A DNA stretch of 59,811 nucleotides from Prototheca cutis (lineage: Eukaryota; Chlorophyta; Trebouxiophyceae; Chlorellales; Chlorellaceae), in NCBI GenBank assembly GCA_002897115.2, contig BCIH01000010.1, positions 924,270 to 984,080 on the forward strand, given 5' to 3'. Positions 36,601 through 49,615 of this stretch are shown piece after piece. How positions within the stretch are numbered: the first letter of the stretch is position 1; each line of letters begins with the position of its first letter. The notes under the pieces are model-generated. The model had not been told where the DNA came from. It did not search any database and worked only from the letters and a program-made list of their open reading frames with translations. Made by a program: the position numbers and the translations under genes.

Positions 36601-37665
36601 GGTAATTTGTTGTGTGTGTGTGTGGGGGGGGTGTTGTTAGGTGTGCTGCTGTGCTTCTTGATGGTGCTGGGGAAAGGAGGTGTCCCTGCGCTGCAGAAAG
36701 GCTGCGGCGCATTTGAACTCACTAACAACCCCCCCGCCTGCCTGCCCCTGCCATGCACGTGCTTTCATGCAAATATAACCAATGCTACGCCAATGCAGTA
36801 CCCCTCACCCGTGGCATCGGTGCGGAACATGTAAGCGCCCCTGTAGTTGACCTGAGCCTCGATGCGCGCCGCCTCCTGCGTGGCAAGAAAGGAAATGTGC
36901 CCATGGCAGTGTGTCATGGAAATGGGGTTGCACAGACAACCAGGCCTTGTACTCCCAAAGAAAGTGGTGATGCTGCCTGGCAGGCAGGGAACCTGCTTGC
37001 TTGCTACCGTGAAACCCTCGCCTCTACCCACATTGATGGAGCGACGGCAGTTTCCCGCCAAAAGTACTTCACCCCAGACACTCCCTCGACCCCTCCGCCC
37101 ACCGCACCTGTTTCTGACGAAACTGCTCCCACTCCTTGCGCAGTTCATCCTTGGTCTTGACATGGTCACCGAGCTCCAGACCCGCTGCCAGGCCCTCCCG
37201 CCCATAGACATCGTAAATGTCCCGCTTCTCTGGGTTGCTCAGCACCTGCCGTTGTAGCAGGGGAATGCACGCATTGTGCGTTGGGTACCAGGGTTGCATG
37301 CATGCCGCATGTGCTGTGAGCAAGTTCTTTGCTGCAATGCGGTTCATGGCAACTGCTTGCTTGCTTCATGTAAACGCAGTCCTGTTCCCCTGCAGCCCAT
37401 GCATGCACCCATTCCAGACGCACACACCCAGCGCTGCTGCACACTCCTCTTCCCCCACCAAGATGCCCACCTCATAGGCCTCCTGGATCACGGTGAACAA
37501 CCGGGCGGCGTCCTCCCTCAGCTCCTCGGCCTGCGCCTTGTCGGGGTGCAGGGAGGTCGCCAGCTGGCGGTAGGCCCTCCTGATCTCCTCCTCTGAAGCC
37601 GTCCTGGGAATACCCAAGGCCGCATACAGCGATTTGGGGTCCTCACTGGGCCCAGGAGGATCCAT
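33656..37665 (-). CDS. DNAJC11: DNAJC11-type J-domain protein (plant OWL1 family)
   Basis: Animal DNAJC11 sits at the mitochondrial outer membrane and associates with MICOS; the Arabidopsis homologue OWL1 was found in a light-response screen. About eleven exons. The J domain is at the N-terminus: SLYAALGIPRTASEEEIRRA, YRQLATSLHPDKAQAEE with the HPD triad, then VLSNPEKRDIYDVYGREGLA in exon 2. A long beta-barrel-like middle follows (IPVDTQDWGPLASQ, VRKNVGGGSFIAGYKRIYEG, ARKLGAHSTARAGFKLGLAG, VVLKLRYNRAGHVFEFPVLL). The DUF3395/C-terminal domain has DGLVVALGLYGARDEL, VADVTVAVQYMVEAGK and SGLVGFCDPSPGGDKALLIL. The C-terminal domain carries a Ser/Pro/Ala-rich insertion of about 60 residues (near 34480-34290) that I do not know from animal or plant members. 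The stop is at 33656-33658. Confidence 0.9.
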
Positions 37666-38164
37666 GACCAGTTTCAGGCGCTCCTAGATTTCAAAAGATT
37701 ACGGCCTGATGCGCCTGGGTGGGTGCATGCCCTAGCCGTGACCCCAGGCCCACAAGCGATCGACAGCCGGCCCTGCCCGGCGTGCAGGGGCCCTCGCACG
37801 ATCTTGTACGCGATCAGTCAAATTACACGCTTTGTGAAAATTGTATTGGCGCAATGCAAGCACATTCTTGTCAGCATCGCCAGTGAATAGCCATTGCAGG
37901 CCTCCCGATCATCCCCCATGCACGCTTTCCGCAAAAGCGGCGGAAATTCCAAGCCCAAACAAAAATCCCCCCAACAGCTGACAACAGTGAGTTTGAGAGC
38001 CACCGCAGGGGGGCGACGATAGTCCTTGGCCCGCTTGCCGCTTGCCTTGCACGCACGTATTTACTCATGTGCAAGAACATGTGGCAGACGGCTCGCTTCG
38101 GGCTCGTTGCTCCTTGGTGACCGCGCTGTGGGATCGCGGGCTCGTGGTCCCGTAGTGGGCGGCC
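37666..38164. promoter_or_regulatory. Divergent promoter region of DNAJC11 and the MAPKKK
   Basis: This 499-bp gap lies between divergent starts. Its left part is GC-rich, and an AT-richer core lies around 37810-37870. I see no gene. Confidence 0.45.
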
Positions 38165-41100
38165 ATGGGCCAGTGCATCAGCAACCTGCAAAACAATATG
38201 GATCCGCCGGAAGAGTACAGAGTGAGTGTGCTGTTGAAGTGTCGACGGGGCGTGGAAGGGACGGATCGTGCCCTTACCAGGATCGGCTCGTCGGGGTGCA
38301 GCAGGGTTGTTGGTCACTCCGGCACCCCTGACCCCTCACCGCAGCGGCGATGGAGCGGGGCCGGCGACATGGGCGAGCTTAAAGATGGAGCGTACCGTCC
38401 TGCTGCCACCTATGCAACCACGGTGGGCGTCTTCGGCGTGTATGGTGCTGGGAGCAGGGAATCTTGGGGTGTGGTTTGGCTGGGGGTTGAAGGTTCCCTG
38501 CCAAACTCGGCACTTGGTGCTCCTGCGGCCCCATTGTTCTGGTCAGTTGTCATTGATGCTGTGGTACTAATCTTGTTATGTTTTGTTGACTGGGAGCGGG
38601 TGCTGGATTGAGTCATTGGGCGTCTTCACGGCTCATCTGCTGAACGTGGCCCTTGACCCGTCCTGCAGGCCAACGTGGGCATGGGACAGGACAGGTATGC
38701 CTATCTGCCAAACAAGGCCCTGCGCAAGGGCCTGGACCCCATTGATGAGCAGAAATCGATGCCCGGAATGCTGAACGGATCACCGTCCCGCCCTGGTGTC
38801 GAGGGCGGCGGCGAGGGCAGTGGTGGCCCCCCGGGGGGTTGCGGCGGCCCTGGCGGGCTGCAGTTGCCGGGCAGCGGCGGTGTGGGGCTCGGCCCGGCGG
38901 CCGGCGGCCGGTCCCCCGAGCAGCCCCTGCACTGGACCCGGGGCGATCTGATAGGGCAGGGGGCCTATGGCTCTGTATATCTGGCGCTTGACACTGACAG
39001 CGGCAAGCTCATGGCGGTCAAGTCGGTGCAACTAGTCCGGCCTGGGTCAAAGAAGAGTGCCGAGTACGTGGCGGCCCTTGAAGCCGAGGTCAAGATGCTG
39101 CAGCGTTTGGATCACGATAACATCGTCCGTTACTTGGCCACGGAGACGAGCGGCGACGCCATGCACATCTTCATGGAGTACTGCCCCGCCGGGTCCATCG
39201 CCTCACTCCTTGCAAAGTTTGGTGCGTCTGTTGAGTGGTTGATGCTGTTGTATGTCACGGGGTTCACAACACAGCACCCCAGTTATGAATCCCAAGCCCA
39301 AATCCAGATCCCCAACAACTCTCTCAAACCCCTGGCACCAGGCCCGTTCCAGGAGCCACTGATCCGGGGCTACACGCACCAGATCCTTCGGGGTCTGGTG
39401 TACCTGCACGGCTGCGGCATCATGCACCGCGACATCAAGGGCGCCAACATCCTGGTGGACAACGCGGGGCGTGTGAAGCTGGCAGACTTTGGGGCCAGCA
39501 AGCAGATCGAGGAGCTTGCGACCTTGGGTTCGGGGTTCAAGTCGGTGCGGGGCACGCCCTACTGGATGGCCCCGGAGATCATCCGTGAAGAGGGTCATGG
39601 CCGCGAAGCCGACATCTGGTCTGTTGCCTGCACCGTCATCGAGATGGCCACAGGCCGGCCGCCATGGAGTGGTGTGGGCAACCAGGTCCAGGCCATGTTC
39701 CAGATTGCAAGCTCCAAGGGACCCCCACCAATCCCAGAACACCTTTCGGCCGACTGCAAGGATTTTCTGTACCTTTGCTTCAACAGGTATTGTTGGATAA
39801 CGGAATTTTTTCGCTTTTTTTTCATAGTGTGATTTTTTTTTTGGGGGGGGGGGGGGGGGGATGCGGCGGCTATTGGCCTGCTGCCTTCCGTCGGTAGGTG
39901 AGCAGCAAGAGGTCCCTCTACCCTGAAGGGGAAATCAGGCCAAATACACTAATGGCTCTTTTCAAAAAAACATAGCACTACCAGCAGACAACTGAACCCC
40001 CCACTCTGCCAACACCATATCATAGGAAATGGAAAGATCGGCCCCCAGCGACACAGCTGCTGGATCACCCTTTCCTGGCTGGCATCGCCAGGACTGTGGC
40101 AGCCCCGGCCACGGCCGCTGCTGCTGCTGCTGCTGCTACGACACCGTCGCCGGCACTCGAAGTGACTCAAGCTACCGCCCCAGCAAAACCGGCAGAAACG
40201 GCGGCGCTCAGGGCGTCCAGCAGCGCGGTTGTCCTCGGTGGGGCCCAGGGCGAAAGGCGTGCAGGCGATCACCCTATGCCAACCATGTCCGCCACGCAGC
40301 CAGCAGGACTGAGCACTGAGTTGGGCGCTCTCGGGGATAGCATCGCTGCACCCTCCATCAAGGTGGACCTGAGCTGAAACGGGGTGCCTGGCTCATCGAT
40401 CGCCGATCAAGCAACGGTCCCCACCTGCTAACCCTCCACGTATTAGGAATACCATCCCTGCGCCCCAAAACCCACCCACCCACCCACCCACCCACCCCCA
40501 CAAACATTAAACCTATTACAGGCATGGCGCAAGGGATCGGAGGAGCCCGAGGAAACAGCTGGCACCACGCCGCCACGTGGCGCCGAGCAGCCTCAGGGTC
40601 CCAGGCAGGCTGGCTCAGAAACCCATGCCCAATTGCATGAGCAAGGCCGCGATGATGCCAGGCAAGGCAGCCTGGTGGCACCAGGCCTGCGGGCTTCGCA
40701 CGATAGCGCTGTCGGCGAGGGTTCCCGGCGACAGGGAAGCTCTGATCCTTCCACGCCCTCACACGTGGGTTCGGCGCCTCCCAGTCCCGAATCTGTTGTG
40801 GCGAGGGAAAGTGCGGCGTCCACTGTCGTTCCCGGCCGATTGAGCGCAGCATCCACTGTCGTTCCGGGGCGGTCGAGCTCGGGGACCGGCGCCCGACTGG
40901 CAGTGCTCAGCGGCGCTGTCACCGGTAGCGAGAGCGGCGTGCTGTTGATCGACTCGAAAAGGGCCCTGCAACGCTCGGTTCACGGTTGGGATGAGCTCGA
41001 GGAGTCGAGGGCATCTGAAGGAAATGATGGTGGGAGTCTTGACGACCCAAGTGGCACGGCCTCTGGTGATGGGCAGCACCGCCGACGGGCATCCCTGCAT

Positions 41101-43506
41101 GAAGGCCTTCGGATTACTGGCAGTGGCCTGCTGACAACCACGGCGGCACGACCTTCAACTGACCAAGCGCTCCGTTCCTCGGCGGCCGGTGGACTGCGGC
41201 GAGGGGGTGGCTTGGAGAACCAAAAATCACAGCGTCTGACGGCGGTTCCGGAGCGCAGCACTTCATCGAGTCACTTGCCCGTGCCGGAACGCAGCATGCC
41301 ATCCGGCCGCGGACCGGTTGCGACGCCACACCAGACTGCAGCCGGTGTGCTGCCCGTGCGTGCTGATGTGCGGAGGAGCACGAGCGGTCGGTTCCTGGCC
41401 GGCACAGCAAAGGGTTCGCCTTCGCCCGACCGCTCGGGCCCGTCGGTGCAGTCCCTGATGAGCATGGTCCCCTCTGCCGCTGCTGCGCCAAGGATTGGCA
41501 TGGGACCTCGGGACGCCCCGCTGTCTGGCGCGCTCCGGGCCTCGCGAGAGCTGGGTCCCATGGAACGAGCACACCGTGCGAGGCGGGGTGTGGCTGCAGG
41601 TGACGGTCGGGGTGGCCGCTCAACTCCGGAAGGGGGGCTGGCCTCCGGCCCCCAGCAGCAGGAGCAGCTGCCGGCAGCAATGACCCTCGGCCGAACAGGC
41701 AGCGGGTCACCGAGCAAAATTGGCACGGGCTCGTCGCCCGCAAAGGCATCTCCTTCCAAGAGTGGAAACGCGTCCCCAAGCAAATCCTCAGTGCTCCGGA
41801 ACTCTACTGCCACACGGCTGCCGTCCCCGGTCAAGGGACAGCCGCCGACGGGAGCGCGGTTCTCTGGTGTGCTTGCATCCACGGACCAGGGTTCGCCGGT
41901 CCGGTGTGGGCCGTCGGCCTCGAGGGTGCCGAGTCGGAGCCAGGGAGTCGCGGGCACTCGAGACGAGGCACCATCGCCCAGTGGTGGCTTGCTGCCGCCC
42001 TCGCGCCAGGGGTCTGGCACAAGCGCAGCGACGTCACCTTCTTCTGGTGGGTTTGGGTGGATGAGGGCTGTGTGTGGAAGCGAGATGAAGTGTGGAAGGT
42101 GCAGCTGGATCGGTTTGGTGGAGTCAGTTTTGCCATCACACACTGAAACAGACAGCGTCCTTCCGATGCAGGGCCGACATCCGCACCGGGTACGGCACGG
42201 CATGCGGAAAAGCCCTCGGGCACAGTAGGGCCCACCGGTGAGGCCTGGGTCCTTCACAGCATGGCGCCCTCTCCCTCGGCCCGGCGGTGGATGGCGCCGG
42301 GCCCAGACGCCCATGGAGCTCCCCTTGCTGCCCAGACCTCCAGGGGTCCGCGGACGTGGGACCCAGTCAGGCAATCAGGATGCCCAGGCCAACCGTCGGT
42401 GGCTCCGCAGGCTGCGACAGCTGAGCCAGGTGCAACTGGCGACGGAGCAGGCGGCGACAGCGGACATGTGGGTAGTCATGATTGGGTGGTTGCGGATTCT
42501 GGAAGGGAATTCAAAGGGCAAGCCCACTGGGGGGGGTCTGTGTTTTATCTCTGGACAGCAGAGCAGAGCATGCAGGCGCTGATCCAACCGCACTGACAAC
42601 CCGGTCAGCAAGTGCAAAGTCTTCAAACCTTTTACCTCTGCATCCCTGCAGAGCACGTTCAATCCGATGGAGGAGCCGAGCTGGATCCCGGGCAACCCGG
42701 CGGCTCGGGAACTGACGGCGGCACTCGCTGCGGCTGCCGCGGCGGCCCGGGACCCGGAGCCCGAGTCATCAAGCGGCACGTTGGATGCCGACGGCGGGGG
42801 TACAGTCGCAGCACCCAGCCAGACCTGGAGTCGGGGTGGGCATGTCGGGCAGCAGGCGGCAGAGCGGCTTGACCCCGGCTCACTAGACTCCTCAAATCAG
42901 CGGCTGATGCCAGCTGGTGGCCGGGGGGGAGCCAAGGCGACAGAGCCCGAGTCGCCCCATTCTTGGGCGATTGCCAGCGATGACTGCGAGTTTGGCAGTG
43001 CATTCGGTGGATCATGTCTTCATGCCGGGCCCAGGGATGACCCCAGGCTCCCTGCAGCCGGCCCATCGGTCGGAGGACCAGGTCTCAGTCGCAGGCATGG
43101 CGCACAGCCCACGGTCCATACCCGGGGTCACGAAGAGGAGGACGAGGACGATGAGCCGGAGGAGGATTACCGAAGCTGGCTGTCGGATGATGAGGGGATG
43201 GAGCACGCCCTGCCCGTCCGGACCCCAGCCCCGGCATTTAGCCACAGCGTTGATGTATCAGGGCAAGAAGGCCGGCGGCAGCACGAGTCGCAGCCTGCAT
43301 CTCCCTCTAAGCGGGCAAACTGGCCGGCGGCGACGGGGATCCGGGATCCAGCGCGGCACGTGAGCGCTGCCCCGAAGGAGCACCTGGTGTGGACCAACGA
43401 TGATGGGGACATTGATGCCCTGCCCTGGGATATGGGTCGCTCGTCCATTGCCGATGCCCAGAGCCTCTTCAGGGGGACGCTGGGACCCAGTGCTGTGAGG
43501 CACTGA
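38165..43506 (+). CDS. MAP kinase kinase kinase of the plant NPK1/ANP (MEKK/STE11) family
   Basis: This serine/threonine kinase tops a MAPK cascade; plant ANP/NPK1 proteins act in stress signalling and cytokinesis. Exon 1 (38165-38221) begins MGQCISNLQNN, a strong N-myristoylation plus palmitoylation motif. Exon 2 starts at 38669 and holds a Gly/Pro-rich linker, then the kinase: LIGQGAYGSVYLALDTDSG (P-loop), MAVKSVQL (catalytic Lys), EYCPAGSIASLLAKFG, IMHRDIKGANILVD (catalytic loop), KLADFGASKQIEEL, SVRGTPYWMAPEIIREEGHG and WKDRPPATQLLDHPFLAG (from 40025). A very long Ser/Gly/Pro-rich disordered region follows. The last exon (from about 42651) opens with STFNPMEEPSW, which resembles the NPM-EP element after the kinase domain of plant ANPs, and ends in an acidic stretch (HEEEDEDDEPEEDY). 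An alternative stop at 40377 could make a short isoform without the tail. Confidence 0.85.
39843..39860 (+). repeat. 18-base G homopolymer in a MAPKKK intron
   Basis: A T-rich stretch followed by an uninterrupted G-run on the sense strand, about 55 nt after the donor at 39788. Confidence 0.85.
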
Positions 43507-44056
43507 TACAGTGAAACTCCCCTCCTTGCCTCTGTTGCCTGCACACGTCGCAAGTCACAACGGTGCCCGCATGGCGTTTGCTGCCATGCACTGGCCAACC
43601 GGCCCTCTGCCTGCACCGCTCTCTTCGGAGTGAAGCCGCCTGTGCTCCTGATGTGCATGGGCCTTTCATTTTCATAGTCCATGCAGTGTGATGATCCCTG
43701 TGACCGCGCCAGTCCTGCTTGCATGTAAACGCCACCGCAGACTGGACATCTGCCAGGGTGTTGACCGTCCAATAGTGCTGCGCCTCACCCACAAGTCCAG
43801 ACTGCATTAAAATGTCTGAACAGGGGCTGCAGCATGTTACCCTGCCCTCAAAGCGAGCATGAGCGCAGGCAGATGTCAAATTCCTGGGCATAGCTCCCAT
43901 TTTCTTGTGGAAAAAGCGAGTTCATAGTTTTGGAGGGTCATGCCCATGGCAGGTCCATTGGAATCTGGGACGCCTTTGGGAGAGGGGGAATAAGGAAACA
44001 CAATGAGCAGTCAAAGCACTTTCTCTAGGGTCTGGAGCAGCAGGGGGTTTTGAGCC
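43507..44056. other. Convergent spacer between MAPKKK and the type I membrane protein
   Basis: This 550-bp region lies between two 3' ends. A TGTAA sits near 43725, within range of a MAPKKK poly(A) signal. No gene is evident. Confidence 0.5.
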
Positions 44057-44313
44057 TCAGATCTTGGGGTACCCCGTGACAACACCGCCATCTGCTCCTG
44101 CTGCCGAGCCTGGGGCCTGTGCGCCGTAGCCATAAGGTGCCTGTTGCTGCGCTGACCCGGCGGGCGGACCCACCGGGACACCCATGGCCGGTGCATTCTG
44201 GTTCCAGCCGGGGTAGGCGGGGGCCGGCTGCCCGCTTGTCCCCGGGTACGCCGTCGGGTAGGCGGCGGCTTGCTGCGGCTGCATCTGCATCTGCACCTGC
44301 GCCGCAGCCGCGG

Positions 44314-44374
<61 letters not shown>

Positions 44375-45661
44375 TGGGGGGGGNGGGCAAAATTGTGGGG
44401 TCTAGCCTTGCATGCCGGTGCATATTCTCGCAGACACAGCCCCCCCCCCTCCCAACACACACACAAATAAAGCAACAAGAAGAAAAACCAGAAACACACC
44501 ATGCGTCGGCGTCGGCGCATGAAGAACAGGCATAGGACGGCAATAAAACCGATGACGATGGCAACGATGATGAGGATCTTGGCCCACAGCGCAAAGCCCG
44601 AGACGTCGGCCCAGTTGCAGGAGCCGGTGTACGCGGTGATGTAGACATCCAGCGTGATGAGGCTGCGCCCTGTGCTCTCGGGACAGTTGTTCTGCAGGTA
44701 AAAGTAGCCCGTCGATGAAGCGGCACACACGCTGCCGGAGTCAAAGCTTCCTGCCCCGCCGATGCTGGCCAAGGTCATGGACGATCCCGAGGGCCCCGAG
44801 CTGAACACCTGGTTGCACTGCGCCGCGGTGTTGGAGGTGTCGACAGCAGTGCCCTGACTGGAGGCAGAAGGGCCGCTGATCACTGTCTGGTTGGTACCCG
44901 AACAGCCACTCGCGCTGTTGTCACGGGTCTGCAGGCATGTCCCGCTCACAAACAGCCGTGAAACACTGCGAATGGAGCAATGCATTCCTTAGTGTAAGTA
45001 CAGGCGAAGGATATGCCCGCGGTGTTAGAGGGGCAAATCCCAAAAGTGTGCCTGAATTCCAGCCCCTCCACTCCCTCCACTGGAGGGGCAACGGTACACG
45101 TGCCCCACCAATGCGCACCTGATCTGTGAGCTGGAGCAGCCGTACCCAAACCGCGCCGATGAGATGGCCGCCTGGAAAGCGTGCGCAGAGCATGGGGAGG
45201 GCTGGGTCAAAAGTCTGCGTGACCACACGGCCAAGGGAGACGGCAGGCAGGCTGGCGCTGGCACCTGTGCTATGCCCAGAAGCTCTACAGCGCACACAAT
45301 AAGGACCTTTGTCCACCCTGCCACACTCACATCATAGTAGAAATTTGTGCTGCTGAAATCAATAGGCTGGACGAAGCAGGTCTCGCCAGGGATGTTCTGC
45401 ACAAGCAGGGATCGGCCCTCGGTTTGCCCAAGGGTGCGCGTGGAGGGGACAAGGGGACACGCGGGACCTCCAACTGGACACAACTCCTGTTTGGTGAGAA
45501 AAACACTCCTTCAAAGCACTGTAAATATGTGTTACCTCATTGCTGATAACCGTCCACGAGCTGCTGCTGGCTTGAGTCGGGGCAACATAGAGGAGCAGGC
45601 CCACCAACGCGGAGGCCAGGGCCTGGGAACGCCGCCCCCTCAAGCGCGTCGGCAGCGCCAT
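44057..45661 (-). CDS. Unknown type I membrane protein, Cys/Ser/Gly-rich ectodomain and Pro/Tyr/Gln-rich tail
   Basis: I do not recognise the family. The start at 45661 gives MALPTRLRGRRSQALASALV followed by GLLLYVAPTQA, a typical signal peptide with a likely cut after TQA. The ectodomain has about ten cysteines (ELCPVGGPACP, GETCFVQPIDF, RFGYGCSSSQIS, VSGTCLQTRD, SGCSGTNQTV, AQCNQVF, SGSVCAASS, NNCPEST, TGSCNWADVSG), likely disulfide-bonded, plus an N-glycosylation sequon (NQT). One membrane helix follows (LWAKILIIVAIVIGFIAVLC) with a basic stop-transfer RRRRR. The cytosolic tail is PQQAAAYPTAYPGTSGQPAP-like, repeating Y-P and G-Y motifs, and ends GYPKI. Five exons join in frame. The last acceptor is formed by the end of a CA repeat (44372-44316). 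It could be a surface receptor or a wall or endomembrane sorting protein. Confidence 0.75.
44316..44372 (-). repeat. CA repeat (sense) forming a 3' splice site
   Basis: The plus strand shows TG repeated about 28 times. On the sense strand the CA repeat runs directly into CAG|GCC, so the acceptor is the end of the microsatellite. Confidence 0.88.
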
Positions 45662-46542
45662 GGTGCATAACGAGCCGTAAAGTGCTTTAAATAATTTTAG
45701 TCGCACTCTGCAGACCAATTTTTTTCAAAGTATGGTGGGTGCCTGGAAGTTCGAAGATGCGCCGAAGGTGTCGACTTCCGAAAATAGTCGATCTGGTCCG
45801 CACATGCAGCGCTGCCTCAAATCTCCGGAGTGGCCGCAGCATGTTCCACGCACAGACCTGATCAGAACAATGAGGAAACACAGTATGTGACCGCATCGTG
45901 GAGTCTGATCATGCCTTGTTTCCATAGAAACACGATGGCGGGTCCTGGAGGACGCGCATTTATGCGCAAGACCCAGAGTTCCACAGGCACTTGCGGCTCA
46001 GGTTTCATTGTGCTGCGCGTGAAAATTGGGGTCAGATGCTCCAGGAAGTTGGCTGGGGTTCTTGTGTCTGCGTTACTGATGCATTCCCAGGAGGTGGCAG
46101 GCCTACTGCGGCCATGCACCAGGCCATCCCCTCTATGCACGAGGCCTGGACCGCGACCTTGAGGTTCAGCGCTCGCGCATAATAAAAATATTCAACAACA
46201 GATCAAATAATTTGTAATGTTTGCCTGAAGAGCTGCGCTTTGGTTCGCAAGGAAGGCAACACCCCCCCCCCCGCCATTCCTCGGCCAGCTGCCCACTGGA
46301 GTTTTGATGGGGCCCGTGCAGGTTGACTCCGGACGGTTGCCCTCTCTGGCGCGGGCAGTGGTGCGAGTCAAAGCCATCCCTGCGATATCAGCCCGGCTCC
46401 GCACCGACTGCGGCGCTCGGCTTTCTTGGATAATTCCTCTCAGTTTGGGAGGGAAGCAGTGCCAGGATAACTGGACTAGAGGAGGCAGCGCCAGAGGGGT
46501 GCCGGACATCGTGCAGGAGCTGAGCCCCGTCAGATCGTCACC
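45662..46542. promoter_or_regulatory. Divergent region between the type I membrane protein and ARF1
   Basis: This is the longest gene-free stretch (881 bp). It is AT-richer around 46180-46220 (AATAAAAATATTC) and carries a C-run at 46261-46271. It should hold the ARF1 promoter and 5' UTR. I see no exon or RNA gene I can defend. Confidence 0.45.
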
Positions 46543-47778
<1,236 letters not shown>

Positions 47779-48160
47779 GGCAGAGCCTGCAGTTGTTGTC
47801 GACCGGTCGGTTGGTGAGGTCGTCGGCGGTGAGCGGCCATTGCCTTCCTCCATGGAGATGTGGGCCGACGCTCAAACGCTGCGTTCAACCGTCTCGCTCA
47901 CACGGCGCCACGACCGCCACGGCCGACGGCCCAGGCTTGGGAGGGTGTCCCACTCCCCTCCCAACACACTCGTGCCCCTGTCACTGGCCCCGTCGAGGAA
48001 AATGATGTGCACTCCTGAGTGCCCATGTTGTCATGTAGCTGGATCGATCGACATCATCAGTGTTGGATGGGATGGAGGAGATGAAAGGCTGCCGGGAGCA
48101 TGTATGTGTTCCTTCATTCATTCCCAGGCCCTCGTTTGTCAGGAAGCGGTTTGGGACACA
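47779..48160. other. Region downstream of ARF1
   Basis: This 382-bp stretch holds the ARF1 3' UTR and, if the doubtful minus-strand gene is real, its 3' end. It has no protein-like frame matching a family. Confidence 0.4.
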
Positions 48161-48763
48161 TCACCGCCCATCACGGCGACGACCCCTCGTCTGCCAGAGC
48201 AGCTGCACGACCAGGGACTGCTTGTGCGCGGAAAATCCGAGGCACAGGGGCAGTGCCGCGGCGCGTGTGCTCTCGCGCAGGCCCGGGTTTGCGTGGCACA
48301 GCGCCCATCCCAGTGCCAGCAGCGCCGGGATGAGGAGGTGCGCCCGGGGGGGCCATGCCCATCGTCGCCGCGAGACAGCAGCGTCCACGCTCCAGCCCAG
48401 GGCCCACAGGTACGCAAGACCCGCCACCGAGCCCAGCCCGCAGCTCAGTCCGGCGTGCCTGCACGAGGATTTTGGGGTTGGGGTTGCCAGGCGCCTTTCC
48501 TTTCCACTGACAAGGCAGGCAGCGAGGTGCTTCAAAGCAATGGCCTGCGGCCTCCGACTCCAGGTATGCGGATCTTACGTTCCGAGCATGGCCGCACAGA
48601 GGGCACTCTCGCTGGCACCCAGCAGGGCTGCCCAAGTCAGGAGCTCAGAGTGCAAGCTGCTGCCGGGAAGGTTTTCGGTGCTCTGCACCGACCCTGGCTG
48701 CTCGCTCCGGGGAAGAGCGTGCTGTCCATTGTGAGTGAAGAACGAGCAAGCTATGTTTGACAT
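48161..48763 (-). CDS. Doubtful small multi-pass membrane protein
   Basis: Two minus-strand segments can be spliced in phase: one ending in LLTWAALLGASESALCAAML and one starting at a CGTGCAG acceptor (about 48458) reading HAGLSCGLGSVAGLAYLWAL, then AHLLIPALLALGWALCHANP. Together they give roughly 155 residues with about three hydrophobic segments. The donor (GGAAC|GTAAGA) and acceptor are good, and the hydrophobic pattern is not expected by chance. However, I recognise no homologue, and the N-terminus (MSNIACSFF) is weak. A long plus-strand frame overlapping this segment and the end of ARF1 looks like a shadow. Treat this as a hypothesis that transcript data would settle. Confidence 0.35.
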
Positions 48764-49615
48764 GTCATTTATGGGCAGTTGTCATGCCAGAGGTGCAACC
48801 TTGAGAGAGGATACGCAGCTGAGTATCGAAGCGGCTCAGCAGAAAAGTGAACGAGCGGCCGCCTCACAACAACAGCATCACACCTCGTGCTCATCGCTTC
48901 GAGCCGGATTCAACTGCTGCTGCCGCCGCCATGTTGGTCTTGTGCGAGTGTGTCTGCCTCCGCGTCTCTCCCTACTCCGCTCAGGCGCTGCGTGTGTGGT
49001 GTGCTGGGGATAGACACTTTTCTAAGCCGCCAGCAGGACACCTAGGCACAGAGGGCACATGATCTATGGACAGACTCGAGCCAGTGTCGGTTCATGAGCA
49101 CCTTGTTTCTCCGTGAATTTCGTATCTCTTGATTGGTTGGGTCTTAGGCATGCTGCTTCCAAGCACCTTGGTGCTGGGGCTGCAATACCCCTGCTGTCCA
49201 CATTCCTGAACAGGGAAATCGGACGGCACAGAGCCAACAATCCCGCAGAGCTCCGCGCGAGTCCCGCATGTCTCTTCACCAACCGTTCTATAATGGACAT
49301 GAAAAAGCAACGAAAATAAGCTTGCGTGTACAGCAGCAAAAGGCACTTGTTCGGTGCCGTTGTTTGTGTCGTGGATTGGCATTTCCGCGAGGCGTTGCCC
49401 GCTGTTCACCCCGGCACCGATGCCACTTCAATCCAAATCGACAGAAGGGAGAACACACTCGTCGTCGCGATCTGGTGAGCCACGGACATGACATCGCTCT
49501 TCATACCCGCTGGTATATTTTTTGAGAAGATCTGTGATTTTTGTAGAGCCAGCGCAGGAGCAGAGGTCTTTTCTGGAGACGGTTTCCTGGTGCCGTTAGC
49601 GGCCTCGGCCTCGCC
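48764..49615. promoter_or_regulatory. Gene-free region upstream of SPEF1
   Basis: This 852-bp stretch has mixed composition and no recognisable protein or RNA gene. It should contain the SPEF1 promoter. A small gene too divergent to recognise cannot be excluded. Confidence 0.4.
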
